Source of the DNA: Candidatus Krumholzibacteriia bacterium
GTDB lineage: Bacteria; Krumholzibacteriota; Krumholzibacteriia; LZORAL124-64-63
Direction of reading: 5' to 3'
Assembly: GCA_030632925.1 (NCBI GenBank)
Contig: DAOVTU010000096.1
Coordinates: 1-8,480 of the forward strand
DNA: 8,480 bases
Shown piece after piece: positions 1 through 6,700 of this stretch. Position 1 is the stretch's first letter. Every line of letters begins with the position of its first letter. The notes under the pieces were generated by a model that was given only the letters and a program-made list of their open reading frames with translations, searched no databases and was not told the origin of the DNA. The position numbers and the translations under genes are program-made.

Positions 1-48
1 ACCTTCGACAGCTGTGACGAAGCCCTGGCGTCTTTCGCCCAGGATTAG
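1..48 (+). CDS. C-terminal fragment of an unidentified protein
   Basis: The frame is open from the first base and ends with TAG at 46-48, giving the last 15 residues, TFDSCDEALASFAQD. This is too short to assign a family. It ends two bases before the TTG start of the NUDIX gene, so the two are very probably cotranscribed and perhaps translationally coupled. That it is a real gene end is inferred from this tight spacing and the shared strand; a chance open stretch of 15 codons cannot be excluded. Confidence 0.45.
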   Translation, partial: TFDSCDEALASFAQD

Positions 49-50
49 CG

Positions 51-518
51 TTGAGCGCTGAACCGGATGTAGCAGCTGAATCGACCTATCGCAACCCGGC
101 CCTGACCGTCGACGGCGTCGTGCTGGTGCGCGATCCGCAGGCCGCGGGCGCCGATGATTTGTCGGTGCTGCTGATCGAACGCGGGCGGGATCCCTTTAAA
201 GGAAGCTACGCCCTGCCCGGCGGCTTCGTGGACTACGGCGAAGATGTCGACGCAGCGATCGTACGTGAGGTGGCCGAAGAAACGGGCCTGACCGGAGTTT
301 CCTGGCAACAGTTTCGCACTTTCGGCAAACCGGATCGCGACCCGCGGGGGCACACCGTCTCGGTGGTTTACGTGGGAATCCTGGAAGGAAAAGCCCCGAC
401 AGTAGAAGGTGGCGATGACGCTGCCGCAGCGGCCTGGTTCCCGGTGCAGAAACTGCCCGAACTGGCCTTCGACCACGCCCACATCCTGGGGCAGGTCCTG
501 CAAAACCTGAAATCCTGA
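51..518 (+). CDS. NUDIX hydrolase, ADP-ribose pyrophosphatase-like
   Basis: This 155-residue protein is a single NUDIX domain that hydrolyses a nucleoside diphosphate linked to another group, using divalent metal ions in the cytoplasm. The NUDIX box is intact at residues 58-80: G58, E64, then R72-E73 and E76-E77-x-G79-L80, with the metal-binding glutamates at 73, 76 and 77. It is preceded by YALPGGF. The following FRTFGKPDRDPRGHTVSVVY stretch (near residues 87-106) is typical of the ADP-ribose pyrophosphatase branch and of NrtR-type domains, but there is no DNA-binding domain, so an enzyme is favoured over a regulator. Substrate is not settled; 8-oxo-dGTP or NADH-type substrates remain possible. 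The start is TTG at 51 with AGGA at 41-44; no ATG precedes the conserved RNPALTVDG segment. The gene ends in adjacent TGA and TAG stops and lies 67 bases before mrp. Confidence 0.88.
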   Translation: MSAEPDVAAESTYRNPALTVDGVVLVRDPQAAGADDLSVLLIERGRDPFKGSYALPGGFVDYGEDVDAAIVREVAEETGLTGVSWQQFRTFGKPDRDPRGHTVSVVYVGILEGKAPTVEGGDDAAAAAWFPVQKLPELAFDHAHILGQVLQNLKS

Positions 519-571
519 TAGATGACAATGACGGGAAGGGCACCGCTAGCGAAGCGGGTCTTCCTCCTGCC

Positions 572-577
572 AAGGAG
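572..577 (+). promoter_or_regulatory. Shine-Dalgarno site that fixes the GTG start of mrp
   Basis: AAGGAG lies 8 bases before GTG at 586. It decides for the GTG start, since no ATG lies close by in this frame. No convincing promoter was seen in the 67 bases after the NUDIX stop, so readthrough from upstream is likely. Confidence 0.8.
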
Positions 578-585
578 TTGAAACA

Positions 586-1668
586 GTGAGTGCCAATCTC
601 AATCCAGAAATGGTGATGGAGGCCTTGAAAGAGGTCATGGTGCCCGGCACCAAAGTGGATATCGTGAAAATCGGCCTGGTCGGTGAAATCAAGGTCACCG
701 GCGGCGAAGTGGTCGTCTCGGTGGTCAAGACGACCGAAAAAGACGAAACCATCGAAGCGGTGCGTGCGGGCGTGGCCGAAAAAGTGTCCGGCCTGCCGGG
801 CGTGCTTTCGGTGAATGTTGTTTTGGACGACCGCAGCACGCCCCAGCAGGCGCCCCGCGGTCCCCATGGCCAGTCGCCCGATCCGTTTGCCGACCGGGCA
901 AAATTGCCCGGCGTCAAAAAGGTCATCGCTGTGGCCAGTGCCAAGGGAGGCGTGGGCAAATCTTCCGTCGCGGTGAACCTGGCCCTGGCCCTGTCGGCCA
1001 ACGGCCACAAGGTGGGCCTGATGGACGCCGATGTGTACGGCCCTTCGGTGCCGACCATGCTGGCGCTGGACGAAGGCCCCGAGGTGACTGAGGACAAAAA
1101 GATCCATCCGGTGATGTCTCATGGCCTGCAGGTCATCAGCATGGGGCTGCTCTTGCCCCCGGACCAGCCGGTGATCTGGCGAGGCCCTCTGGTGTTTTCA
1201 GCCATCAAGCAGTTCCTCAAGGATGTGCAGTGGACCGACCTGGATTTCCTGGTCGTGGACATGCCGCCGGGAACCGGCGATGCGCAGTTGACGCTGATTC
1301 AGCAGGTGCCCCTGTCCGGTGTGGTCATGGTGACGACTCCTCAGGAAGTGGCCCTGGCTGATGTGCGCCGCGGGATTCGGATGTTCAGCGAGACCGAAGT
1401 GCCGGTGCTGGGCATTGTCGAGAACATGAGTTACTTCGTGTGCCCGGACAGCGGCAAGCAGTACGACATCTTTGGCCATGGCGGCGGCGCCGAAGTGGCC
1501 AAGCAATACGAGCTGCCCCTGTTGGCCGAGATCCCCATCGACCCGTCCATCCGCGAGGGTGGCGATGCGGGCAAGCCCGCGGTTGAAGTCGAGGGCAGTG
1601 CGGCCCGCGAGACGTTCCTGACGCTGGCTTCGAAGGTGGCCGAGCTGGCCGTGGATGTGGCTGGGTAG
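586..1668 (+). CDS. mrp: Mrp/ApbC (NBP35 family) P-loop ATPase, iron-sulfur cluster carrier type
   Basis: This 360-residue cytoplasmic protein belongs to the Mrp/ApbC/NBP35 family, whose members bind and deliver Fe-S clusters as ATP-dependent homodimers. Residues about 6-85 form an N-terminal MIP18-like (DUF59) domain and a linker runs to about 105. The deviant Walker A follows as KGGVGKSS at 120-127 with signature lysine K120, then DADVYGPSVP at 147-156 and the DMPPGTGD Walker B region at 225-232. Length and domain order match bacterial Mrp. The family's cluster-binding CXXC, which follows the ENMSYFV segment, reads CPDS here (C286, S289). C286 is the only cysteine in the protein, and the cysteine usual in the DUF59 TTPxC segment is also absent (TTEKDE). 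The family call is firm, but cluster carriage by the standard four-cysteine dimer site is in doubt. It is the last gene of a plus-strand unit and is followed by a terminator. Confidence 0.95.
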   Translation: MSANLNPEMVMEALKEVMVPGTKVDIVKIGLVGEIKVTGGEVVVSVVKTTEKDETIEAVRAGVAEKVSGLPGVLSVNVVLDDRSTPQQAPRGPHGQSPDPFADRAKLPGVKKVIAVASAKGGVGKSSVAVNLALALSANGHKVGLMDADVYGPSVPTMLALDEGPEVTEDKKIHPVMSHGLQVISMGLLLPPDQPVIWRGPLVFSAIKQFLKDVQWTDLDFLVVDMPPGTGDAQLTLIQQVPLSGVVMVTTPQEVALADVRRGIRMFSETEVPVLGIVENMSYFVCPDSGKQYDIFGHGGGAEVAKQYELPLLAEIPIDPSIREGGDAGKPAVEVEGSAARETFLTLASKVAELAVDVAG

Positions 1669-1690
1669 ATTCCAAAAAGTTGGAGAATTT

Positions 1691-1718
1691 GGGCGGCCAT
1701 TGCGGCCGCCCTTTTTTT
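1691..1718 (+). terminator. Rho-independent terminator after mrp
   Basis: A perfect 8-bp stem, GGGCGGCC (1691-1698) with GGCCGCCC (1704-1711), closes the loop ATTGC and runs into seven T residues (1712-1718). It begins 22 bases after the mrp stop. The T-run overlaps the TAA stop (1719-1717) of the convergent gene. On the minus strand the same hairpin is followed only by AAATTC, so it should be a strong plus-strand terminator and at best a weak one for the other strand. Confidence 0.93.
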
Positions 1719-2517
1719 ATTCTGCGGTCTGGGCCAGATCTGCTGCCCGGCGTTCGGCACTTTGGGCAGCCGATTCATCACCCTCAAGCCGCCTGACCGC
1801 AGCCAGAGTGGTGTAGGCCTCGGCCATTTCCGGGCCCTCGCCCAAGACGTTTTCCACCTGAATGAGGGCCTTGTCGCCCTTGCCCACCTTGATCAGCATC
1901 CCGGCCAGTTTCAATGAGCGCAGGCATCCGGCTTCGGCCGAGTCGGTGACGCGGTCGCGACTGGGTTTGAGCGTATGGGCCAGGGTGTCGGCATCGATGT
2001 CCCCGAGCAGGTACTGCAGGTGGGCGCGGATCGTGGCGCCGTAGTGGATCTTCTGGTAGGGCAGGTAGGCGTGCAGGATTTTGTCCGCCGTGCCCAGGCC
2101 CACCGAAGGGGAGAGGGCGACACCGAGAGCACCGTAGAGCCGGTCACCCTTGTCCGTCAGCACCGTTGCCGCTGGCACGGCGGCGGCCACCGAGTCGGCC
2201 CAGGCGGCGCCGTGCCGATCCGAAACCACCAGCGCCCAAGAGACCGGGCGGCCCTCGAATTCGCGGATCAATTCCGCCAACTCACCCAGCACCTCGGTCG
2301 ACCGGGCGTGCTCTCCCTTGACGAAGGCAAAGACCCGCGCCTGATGGCTGTCGTCCCCGAGATAGCTGGCCTGCCCGCCACTGTGCCGGGGCAGATCCAT
2401 TTCAGGCAGACCTTCGCCCTGGGCAACATAGGAGAAGGCCTGGTTGGCGGCAGGTGAGCCCGCCACCAGGATGGTCGCCACCAGAGCGCAGCCCCGCAGA
2501 AATTTGCAGCGTCTCAC
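1717..2517 (-). CDS. Secreted redoxin-fold protein without catalytic cysteines, with TPR-like C-terminus
   Basis: From the GTG at 2517 this is 266 residues. A signal peptide is visible: basic start MRRCKFLRG, hydrophobic CALVATILVAG (10-20) and a cleavage region around A24-A27. Residues about 36-150 look like a TlpA/AhpC-type thioredoxin fold: LPEMDLP near the start, the strand VFAFV (62-66), a helix, WALVVSD, the VLTD segment, and a P-containing loop before KILHAYLP. Where the redoxin WCxxC should follow the strand, the sequence is KGEHARST, with no cysteine. The mature protein has a single cysteine, near 185. Residues about 180-260 form TPR-like helices (KALIQVENVLGEG, AEAYTTLAAVRRLEGD). 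The GTG is chosen because it gives a proper signal peptide and lies two bases after the cytochrome stop; an ATG at 2571 would overlap the cytochrome by 52 bases. An inactive redoxin coupled to a cytochrome suggests a scaffold or assembly role (inference). The fold call is by pattern only. Confidence 0.78.
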   Translation of the reverse strand: MRRCKFLRGCALVATILVAGSPAANQAFSYVAQGEGLPEMDLPRHSGGQASYLGDDSHQARVFAFVKGEHARSTEVLGELAELIREFEGRPVSWALVVSDRHGAAWADSVAAAVPAATVLTDKGDRLYGALGVALSPSVGLGTADKILHAYLPYQKIHYGATIRAHLQYLLGDIDADTLAHTLKPSRDRVTDSAEAGCLRSLKLAGMLIKVGKGDKALIQVENVLGEGPEMAEAYTTLAAVRRLEGDESAAQSAERRAADLAQTAE

Positions 2518-2519
2518 CG

Positions 2520-3533
2520 TCAGCTGCCCCGCCGGCTGTAGGGCTTGGTCGGGTGACAGGTTTTGGCACATGAGCCGCCGTCTTCGGTGCCCGTGTAGTT
2601 GATCTGCAGCACCCAGTTGCTCGAACCGTAGGGCACGCCATCACGGATCATGTGGGTCTGCGGCGCGGCGTGCACTTCGTGGCAGGCGCGGCAGGTGCGG
2701 CCCCGGCGGTCCTTGTTCACGTGCAGGTAGTGCAGGTTGCGGTCGCCATCGCGGAAGCCCGTCAGGTTGGCATTTTCGGGCGAGGCGAACACGTCGGTTT
2801 CGTGGCAACCGAAGCACAATTCGTAGTTGTCCGGATCGTAGGACGCGTAGAACTTGGCCGGATAGTCACTGACCAGCATGCGGAAATTTTCGCCGCCGTG
2901 GGTGGCGTGGCAGGCTGAGCAATCCTTGTTGTCGACCGGTCCGTGCTGCATGTGCGAGTCGGCCAACAGGGATTTGAGGTTGGTCATGGGCCGACCCGAT
3001 TCATCGGTCATTTCGTCGTCGCTGTGGCAATCGACACAGAGATCAAATGGCAGGCCCGTGAGCATGGCCTCGACGTTCGAAGCGTGCACGTCATGGCAGT
3101 TCAGGCAGGCGCGCCCCTCGGTGACGGGATCGTGGCGCACGGGAGAATTGGTGGCCACCGAAACGATGTCATCGTGGCATTCGTTGCACAGATTGATGGT
3201 GTCCAGGTTGAGCAACTTTTCGCGCCGGGAATTGTGGGGGTTGTGGCAGCTCGTGCAGGAGTCTTCCACGGGGGAATGCACGTTGGCAAATTCGGCGAGC
3301 ATGTCGGCAAAAATTTCGTGGCAACTGAAGCACAGGTCGTTGACCTCGGCGATCAGTTCGCCGGGCGCGGCGGGGTCGTTGGCCACATGGCAGATGCCGC
3401 ATTCGCCCATTTCGAAGGGGGCGTGCGCCCAGAACACGTCATTCGGGTCCTGCAGCGGAGCTGTTTCCTGGGCCAAGCCCACTGAGCCCAAAACCATAAA
3501 AAAAAGACCGGCCACCGCGAGACGCATCATCAT
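2520..3533 (-). CDS. Secreted decahaem-type cytochrome c, doubled-CXXCH family
   Basis: From the ATG at 3533 this is 337 residues with a Sec signal peptide (RLAVAGLFFMVLGSVGLA, cleavage after A21). Nine CXXCH haem motifs begin at C45, C68, C93, C116, C143, C166, C205, C240 and C281. A tenth site at C322 is CAKTCH, a CX3CH variant. They form five pairs; the first member of pairs 2-5 reads CXXCHxxH, typical of doubled-CXXCH (Paired_CXXCH_1) proteins. A likely distal ligand precedes each pair: H37, H86, H134, H197 and H271, mostly in an HxPV context. The protein is exported and should carry electrons between multihaem partners in the periplasm or at the cell surface. No quinol oxidase, porin or terminal reductase is in the window, so its redox partner is unknown. 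It is the first gene of a two-gene unit with the redoxin-like protein. No membrane segment is seen beyond the signal peptide. Confidence 0.93.
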   Translation of the reverse strand: MMMRLAVAGLFFMVLGSVGLAQETAPLQDPNDVFWAHAPFEMGECGICHVANDPAAPGELIAEVNDLCFSCHEIFADMLAEFANVHSPVEDSCTSCHNPHNSRREKLLNLDTINLCNECHDDIVSVATNSPVRHDPVTEGRACLNCHDVHASNVEAMLTGLPFDLCVDCHSDDEMTDESGRPMTNLKSLLADSHMQHGPVDNKDCSACHATHGGENFRMLVSDYPAKFYASYDPDNYELCFGCHETDVFASPENANLTGFRDGDRNLHYLHVNKDRRGRTCRACHEVHAAPQTHMIRDGVPYGSSNWVLQINYTGTEDGGSCAKTCHPTKPYSRRGS

Positions 3534-3539
3534 GCCCAT

Positions 3540-3545
3540 CCTCCT
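3540..3545 (-). promoter_or_regulatory. Shine-Dalgarno site deciding the cytochrome start
   Basis: On the minus strand AGGAGG lies directly against an upstream in-frame ATG (3539), too close for initiation there. The ATG at 3533 is six bases away and the one at 3530 nine bases away. I therefore place the start at 3533 (MMMRLAV) rather than at the longer MGMMMRLAV form. Confidence 0.8.
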
Positions 3546-3583
3546 GCTTCGGTGCGCACCGGCGTAGTCTCCCCAGACCACCG

Positions 3584-3601
3584 ATGTTAATAATTTAACA
3601 T
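3584..3601. promoter_or_regulatory. 18-bp perfect dyad resembling a Rex operator
   Basis: ATGTTAATAATTTAACAT is a perfect inverted repeat with 7-bp arms and a 4-base spacer in an AT-rich island of GC-rich DNA. It lies about 50 bases upstream of the cytochrome start. The core TGTTAA-N4-TTAACA matches the Rex repressor site TTGTTAA-N4-TTAACAA known from clostridia, except for the outermost base of each arm. Rex senses the NADH/NAD+ ratio and often controls respiratory and fermentative genes. The dyad is seen directly; the Rex assignment is inference, and another dimeric regulator is possible. Confidence 0.5.
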
Positions 3602-3611
3602 AAGCAAGAAT

Positions 3612-3640
3612 GACATATCGACAGGGCGATATCAAGTAAA
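3612..3640 (-). promoter_or_regulatory. Possible promoter for the cytochrome unit
   Basis: On the minus strand, TTTACT (3640-3635) and TATGTC (3617-3612) are separated by 17 bases and fit a weak sigma70-type promoter reading toward the cytochrome. Transcription would then start near 3605, at the edge of the 3584-3601 dyad, with the 3615-3632 dyad inside the spacer. Matches to consensus are only partial, so this is a tentative placement. TTGATA at 3635-3630 is an alternative -35 but has no good -10 at the right distance. Confidence 0.25.
3615..3632. promoter_or_regulatory. Second 18-bp perfect dyad upstream of the cytochrome gene
   Basis: ATATCG and CGATAT flank the six bases ACAGGG as perfect inverted arms. 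The dyad starts 13 bases from the end of the first dyad and has a different arm sequence and spacer length, so a different regulator would be expected. It may be an operator of the cytochrome unit, the uvrA gene or both. I do not recognise the motif. Confidence 0.3.
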
Positions 3641-3689
3641 ATCGGACGTTAGGCATCCAGAGGGCTGGGGGCTGGCCCCACACGGCCGT

Positions 3690-3718
3690 TTGACATCGTG
3701 CTGCCTGTGGCCGAAAAT
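3690..3718 (+). promoter_or_regulatory. Sigma70-type promoter for the uvrA gene
   Basis: A perfect -35 hexamer TTGACA (3690-3695) is followed after 17 bases by GAAAAT (3713-3718), which matches four of six -10 positions. Transcription would start near 3725, about 43 bases before the ATG at 3768. Confidence 0.5.
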
Positions 3719-3720
3719 GG

Positions 3721-3747
3721 GGGACCATTGACCGACTCCTTGGTCCC
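3721..3747 (+). promoter_or_regulatory. Inverted repeat at the predicted uvrA transcription start
   Basis: GGGACCA (3721-3727) and TGGTCCC (3741-3747) are perfect 7-bp inverted arms around 13 bases. They begin just after the -10 hexamer and cover the predicted start point. This could be a repressor operator or, if transcribed, a small 5' hairpin. It does not match the E. coli LexA box (CTGT-N8-ACAG) or the Bacillus DinR box (GAAC-N4-GTTC), so SOS control is not shown. Confidence 0.35.
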
Positions 3748-3758
3748 ACAGATATTTC

Positions 3759-3764
3759 GGAGAG
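3759..3764 (+). promoter_or_regulatory. Shine-Dalgarno site of the uvrA gene
   Basis: GGAGAG ends three bases before ATG 3768, with GGAG five bases away. It supports 3768 as the start; the conserved UvrA N-terminal motif (RARAHNLQGVDL) follows within 30 residues, as in other UvrA proteins. Confidence 0.65.
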
Positions 3765-3767
3765 CCC

Positions 3768-6700
3768 ATGAGCCGCCCCGTACCGGTGCCGCCAATCACC
3801 ATTCGCCAGGCCCGCGCCCACAACCTGCAGGGCGTAGATCTGGCCATTCCTCATCATCAATTGGTGGTTGTTACAGGCGTCTCGGGCTCGGGCAAATCCT
3901 CCCTCGCATTTGACACCGTTTGTCGTGAAGGCCAGCGCCGGTATCTCGAATCGTTCAGCAATCGGGCCCGCCAGTTGTTGGGCAAGCTGGGCCAACCGGA
4001 TGTCGCGAGCATTGAGAATCTGAGTCCGGCCATCGCCCTGGATCAAAAAACGGCGGTGCGCAATCCGCGCTCGACCGTGGGCACGATCAGCGAACTGCAC
4101 AACCATCTGCGGCTGCTGTTTGCGCGCCTGGGGGAGTCGCCGGATGGGGATGATTTGCACCGCAGTGATTTTTCGTTCAACAGCGCCGGCGCGTGTGAAG
4201 AGTGCCGTGGCCTCGGTGTGCAGGACGCCATTGATCCCGAAAAATTGATTGAAGATTCCAGCCGCACGTTGCGCGAAGGCGCCCTGGTGATCACCACCGA
4301 CAGCGGCTATGTGATCTACTCCCAGGTGACGATGGATGTGCTGAATGAAGTTTGCCAGGCCCACGGCTTTCATGTTGATATTCCATGGCGTGATCTGACC
4401 GATGAGCAACGGCAGGTGATCCTGTACGGCAGCGACCGCATCGAGATCGCCTTCGGCAAACACACTTTGGAATCGCGCATGAAGTGGAGCGGCATCACGG
4501 CCCGGCCGCGGCAAACGGGATATTATGGCGGGATCATCCCGGTCATGGAGCAAATCCTGAAGCGGGACCGCAACCGAAATATCCTGCGCTTTGTGCGCAC
4601 CGGGCCCTGCGGGGCTTGTGGGGGCACGCGCCTGAACGAACGGGCGCGCATGGTGAAATTTGCCGGGCGAAACATTGCAGAGCTCAGCGCCCTGACCATT
4701 GGGCAGTTGGCCGAAGCTGTGGGGGAGTGGGAGTTTGCCGGGCCACAACTGGCCGCCGGAAGCGCCATCAGGACGGAAATTCTCAAACGCACCGCCCTGC
4801 TGTTGGACCTCGGCCTGGGCTACCTGACTCTCGACCGGGACGCGCCTTCGCTGTCGGGGGGCGAGGCGCAGCGCATCCGGCTGGCCTCCATCGCAGGTTC
4901 GGAGTTGCGCGGCATTACCTATGTGCTGGACGAGCCGTCCATCGGCCTGCACCCGCGTGATCAGCAACGACTGCTGAAAATTTTGCGTCGGTTGGTGAAC
5001 CAGGGCAACTCCGTCATCGTGGTCGAGCACGATCGGCAGACCATGTTGGCGGCCGATTGGCTCATAGATATCGGGCCGGGCGCTGGTGCCGAGGGTGGAC
5101 ACGTTCTGTACGCCGGACCACCGGCCGGATTGTTGGCCGATACCGACGACTCAAAATTGTTGTCCAGCCCCACACGGGCCCAGTTGCGTGGCGATGCGTT
5201 GCCGCCGATGCCTTCGGTGCGTGCGGCAAGCCCCACCTTTTTTACCGTGCCGGACGCGAGCTTGAACAACCTCGACCACCTCACGGTCGATTTCCAACTC
5301 GAGGCCTTCAACGTCGTGAGCGGCGTTTCGGGCGCGGGCAAATCGTCATTGCTGAGCGAGTTGGCTGAGGCTGCAGAGCAGGCGCGGGCAGGCGGCGATC
5401 CGGCTCTCAGGAAGCTGATAACCATCGACCAGGCGCCCATTGGCCGCACGCCACGCAGCAATGCGGCCACTTATACAGGGCTTTTTGATCACATCCGGGC
5501 GCTGTTTGCCTTCCAGCCCCGTGCGAAGGAACTGGGCCTGGGCAAAGGGCAGTTTTCGTTCAACAACAAGGGTGGTCGGTGCGCGACCTGCGAGGGCGCG
5601 GGGGCGGAGCGCCTGGGCATGCACTTCCTGGGCGACGTGGAAATTCCCTGCGAAGCTTGCGGCGGCCGGCGCTTTGGGGCGGACCTTCTCAGCGTCACCT
5701 ATGAGGGCCTGAATATCAGTGAAGTGTTGGCTCTGCCGTTGCAGGAGGCGGCCCTCTTTTTTGCCAACCAGCCACGCCTGGGGCGGTATCTCGATGTGCT
5801 GGTGGAGTTGGGCCTGGGCTACCTCAGCCTTGGCCAACCTTCGACCACGCTGTCGGGTGGCGAAGCCCAACGGTTAAAGCTGGCCGCCGAGTTGAGCCGG
5901 CCCCAAGCCCGGGGCACCCTGTACATCCTGGATGAACCCACCACCGGTTTGCACGCCGCCGATCAGGTGGTGTTGTTGCGGGCGCTGGACCGGTTGGTCG
6001 CCGCCGGGGGCACCGTTGTGGTGAGTGAACACAGTGCTGCTTTTCTGAAATTTGCCGACCGCGTGGTCGACCTCGGGCCGGACAGTGGCCTGGATGGCGG
6101 CCGGATCGTGTACGCGGGGCCGCCGGCCGGTTTGGAGGCCTGCCCGGAGTCCATCACGGGGCAAATGCTGGGGGCCGATCCCACGGTGTTGCCGCCCACA
6201 ATTTCCGAGCCTGTGATCACGGCCGACCAACCCATCGAGTTGTTCGGTGTGCAGACCCACAACCTGCAGAACCTGGATGTGGCCCTACCCACCGGGCAGA
6301 TCACCGTTGTGACCGGCGTTTCGGGCAGCGGCAAATCGTCCCTGGCCATAGACACCCTGCACGCCGAGGGCCGCGGCCGTTACGCGGAAAATTTCTCGAC
6401 TTATGTGCGGCAGCAATTGACGGGCCGGGCCCGCGCCGACCTGGCCGGCACCCGCGGCCTGACACCGACGGTGGCCGTGGGCCAGGGTGGCAACGCGTCC
6501 AACCCTCGTTCGACGGTGGCCACGTCGGCGGAAATTCACCCGCTTTTGCGGCTGTTGCTTTCCAGGCTGGGAGAGGTTCCGGCGGGTGCTCAGCGGCAGA
6601 CCGCGGGCTTCTTTTCCTTCAATCACCACAGCGGCGCCTGCGCGACTTGTCGTGGTTTGGGGCACCTGACAGTGGGCGATCCTCAGAAGCTGGTTTCGGA

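Noticed and set aside
543..557. A 5-bp hairpin CCGCT/AGCGG between the NUDIX and mrp genes.
   Set aside because: The stem is short and no T-run follows, so it is not a convincing terminator or regulatory element.
196..1122. A 308-codon minus-strand open frame spanning the NUDIX and mrp genes.
   Set aside because: It crosses two well-supported plus-strand genes and their spacer; its product is histidine- and arginine-rich shadow sequence.
3666..3680. TGGGG/CCCCA hairpin upstream of the uvrA promoter.
   Set aside because: Only five base pairs in a G/C-rich tract, upstream of the predicted -35 and without a T-run; likely chance.
4484..4960. A 158-codon plus-strand open frame inside the uvrA gene.
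   Set aside because: It is out of frame with unbroken, motif-rich UvrA coding and resembles no family; it reflects GC-rich third-position bias.
3534..5102. The minus-strand frame of the cytochrome stays open upstream as far as 5102, giving a potential 860-residue protein.
   Set aside because: The part above 3539 has no haem motifs, crosses the AT-rich intergenic region and lies antisense to the conserved UvrA coding. A strong Shine-Dalgarno site and signal peptide fix the real start at 3533.
6220..6250. The junction between the two UvrA halves considered as a boundary between two genes.
   Set aside because: There is no stop codon, no start with a ribosome binding site and no gap; the frame runs through directly into the third ATPase domain.
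5346..6355. Several long minus-strand open frames opposite the first UvrA half.
   Set aside because: They are antisense mirrors of conserved ATPase coding, with arginine-, proline- and serine-rich low-complexity translations and no recognisable domain.
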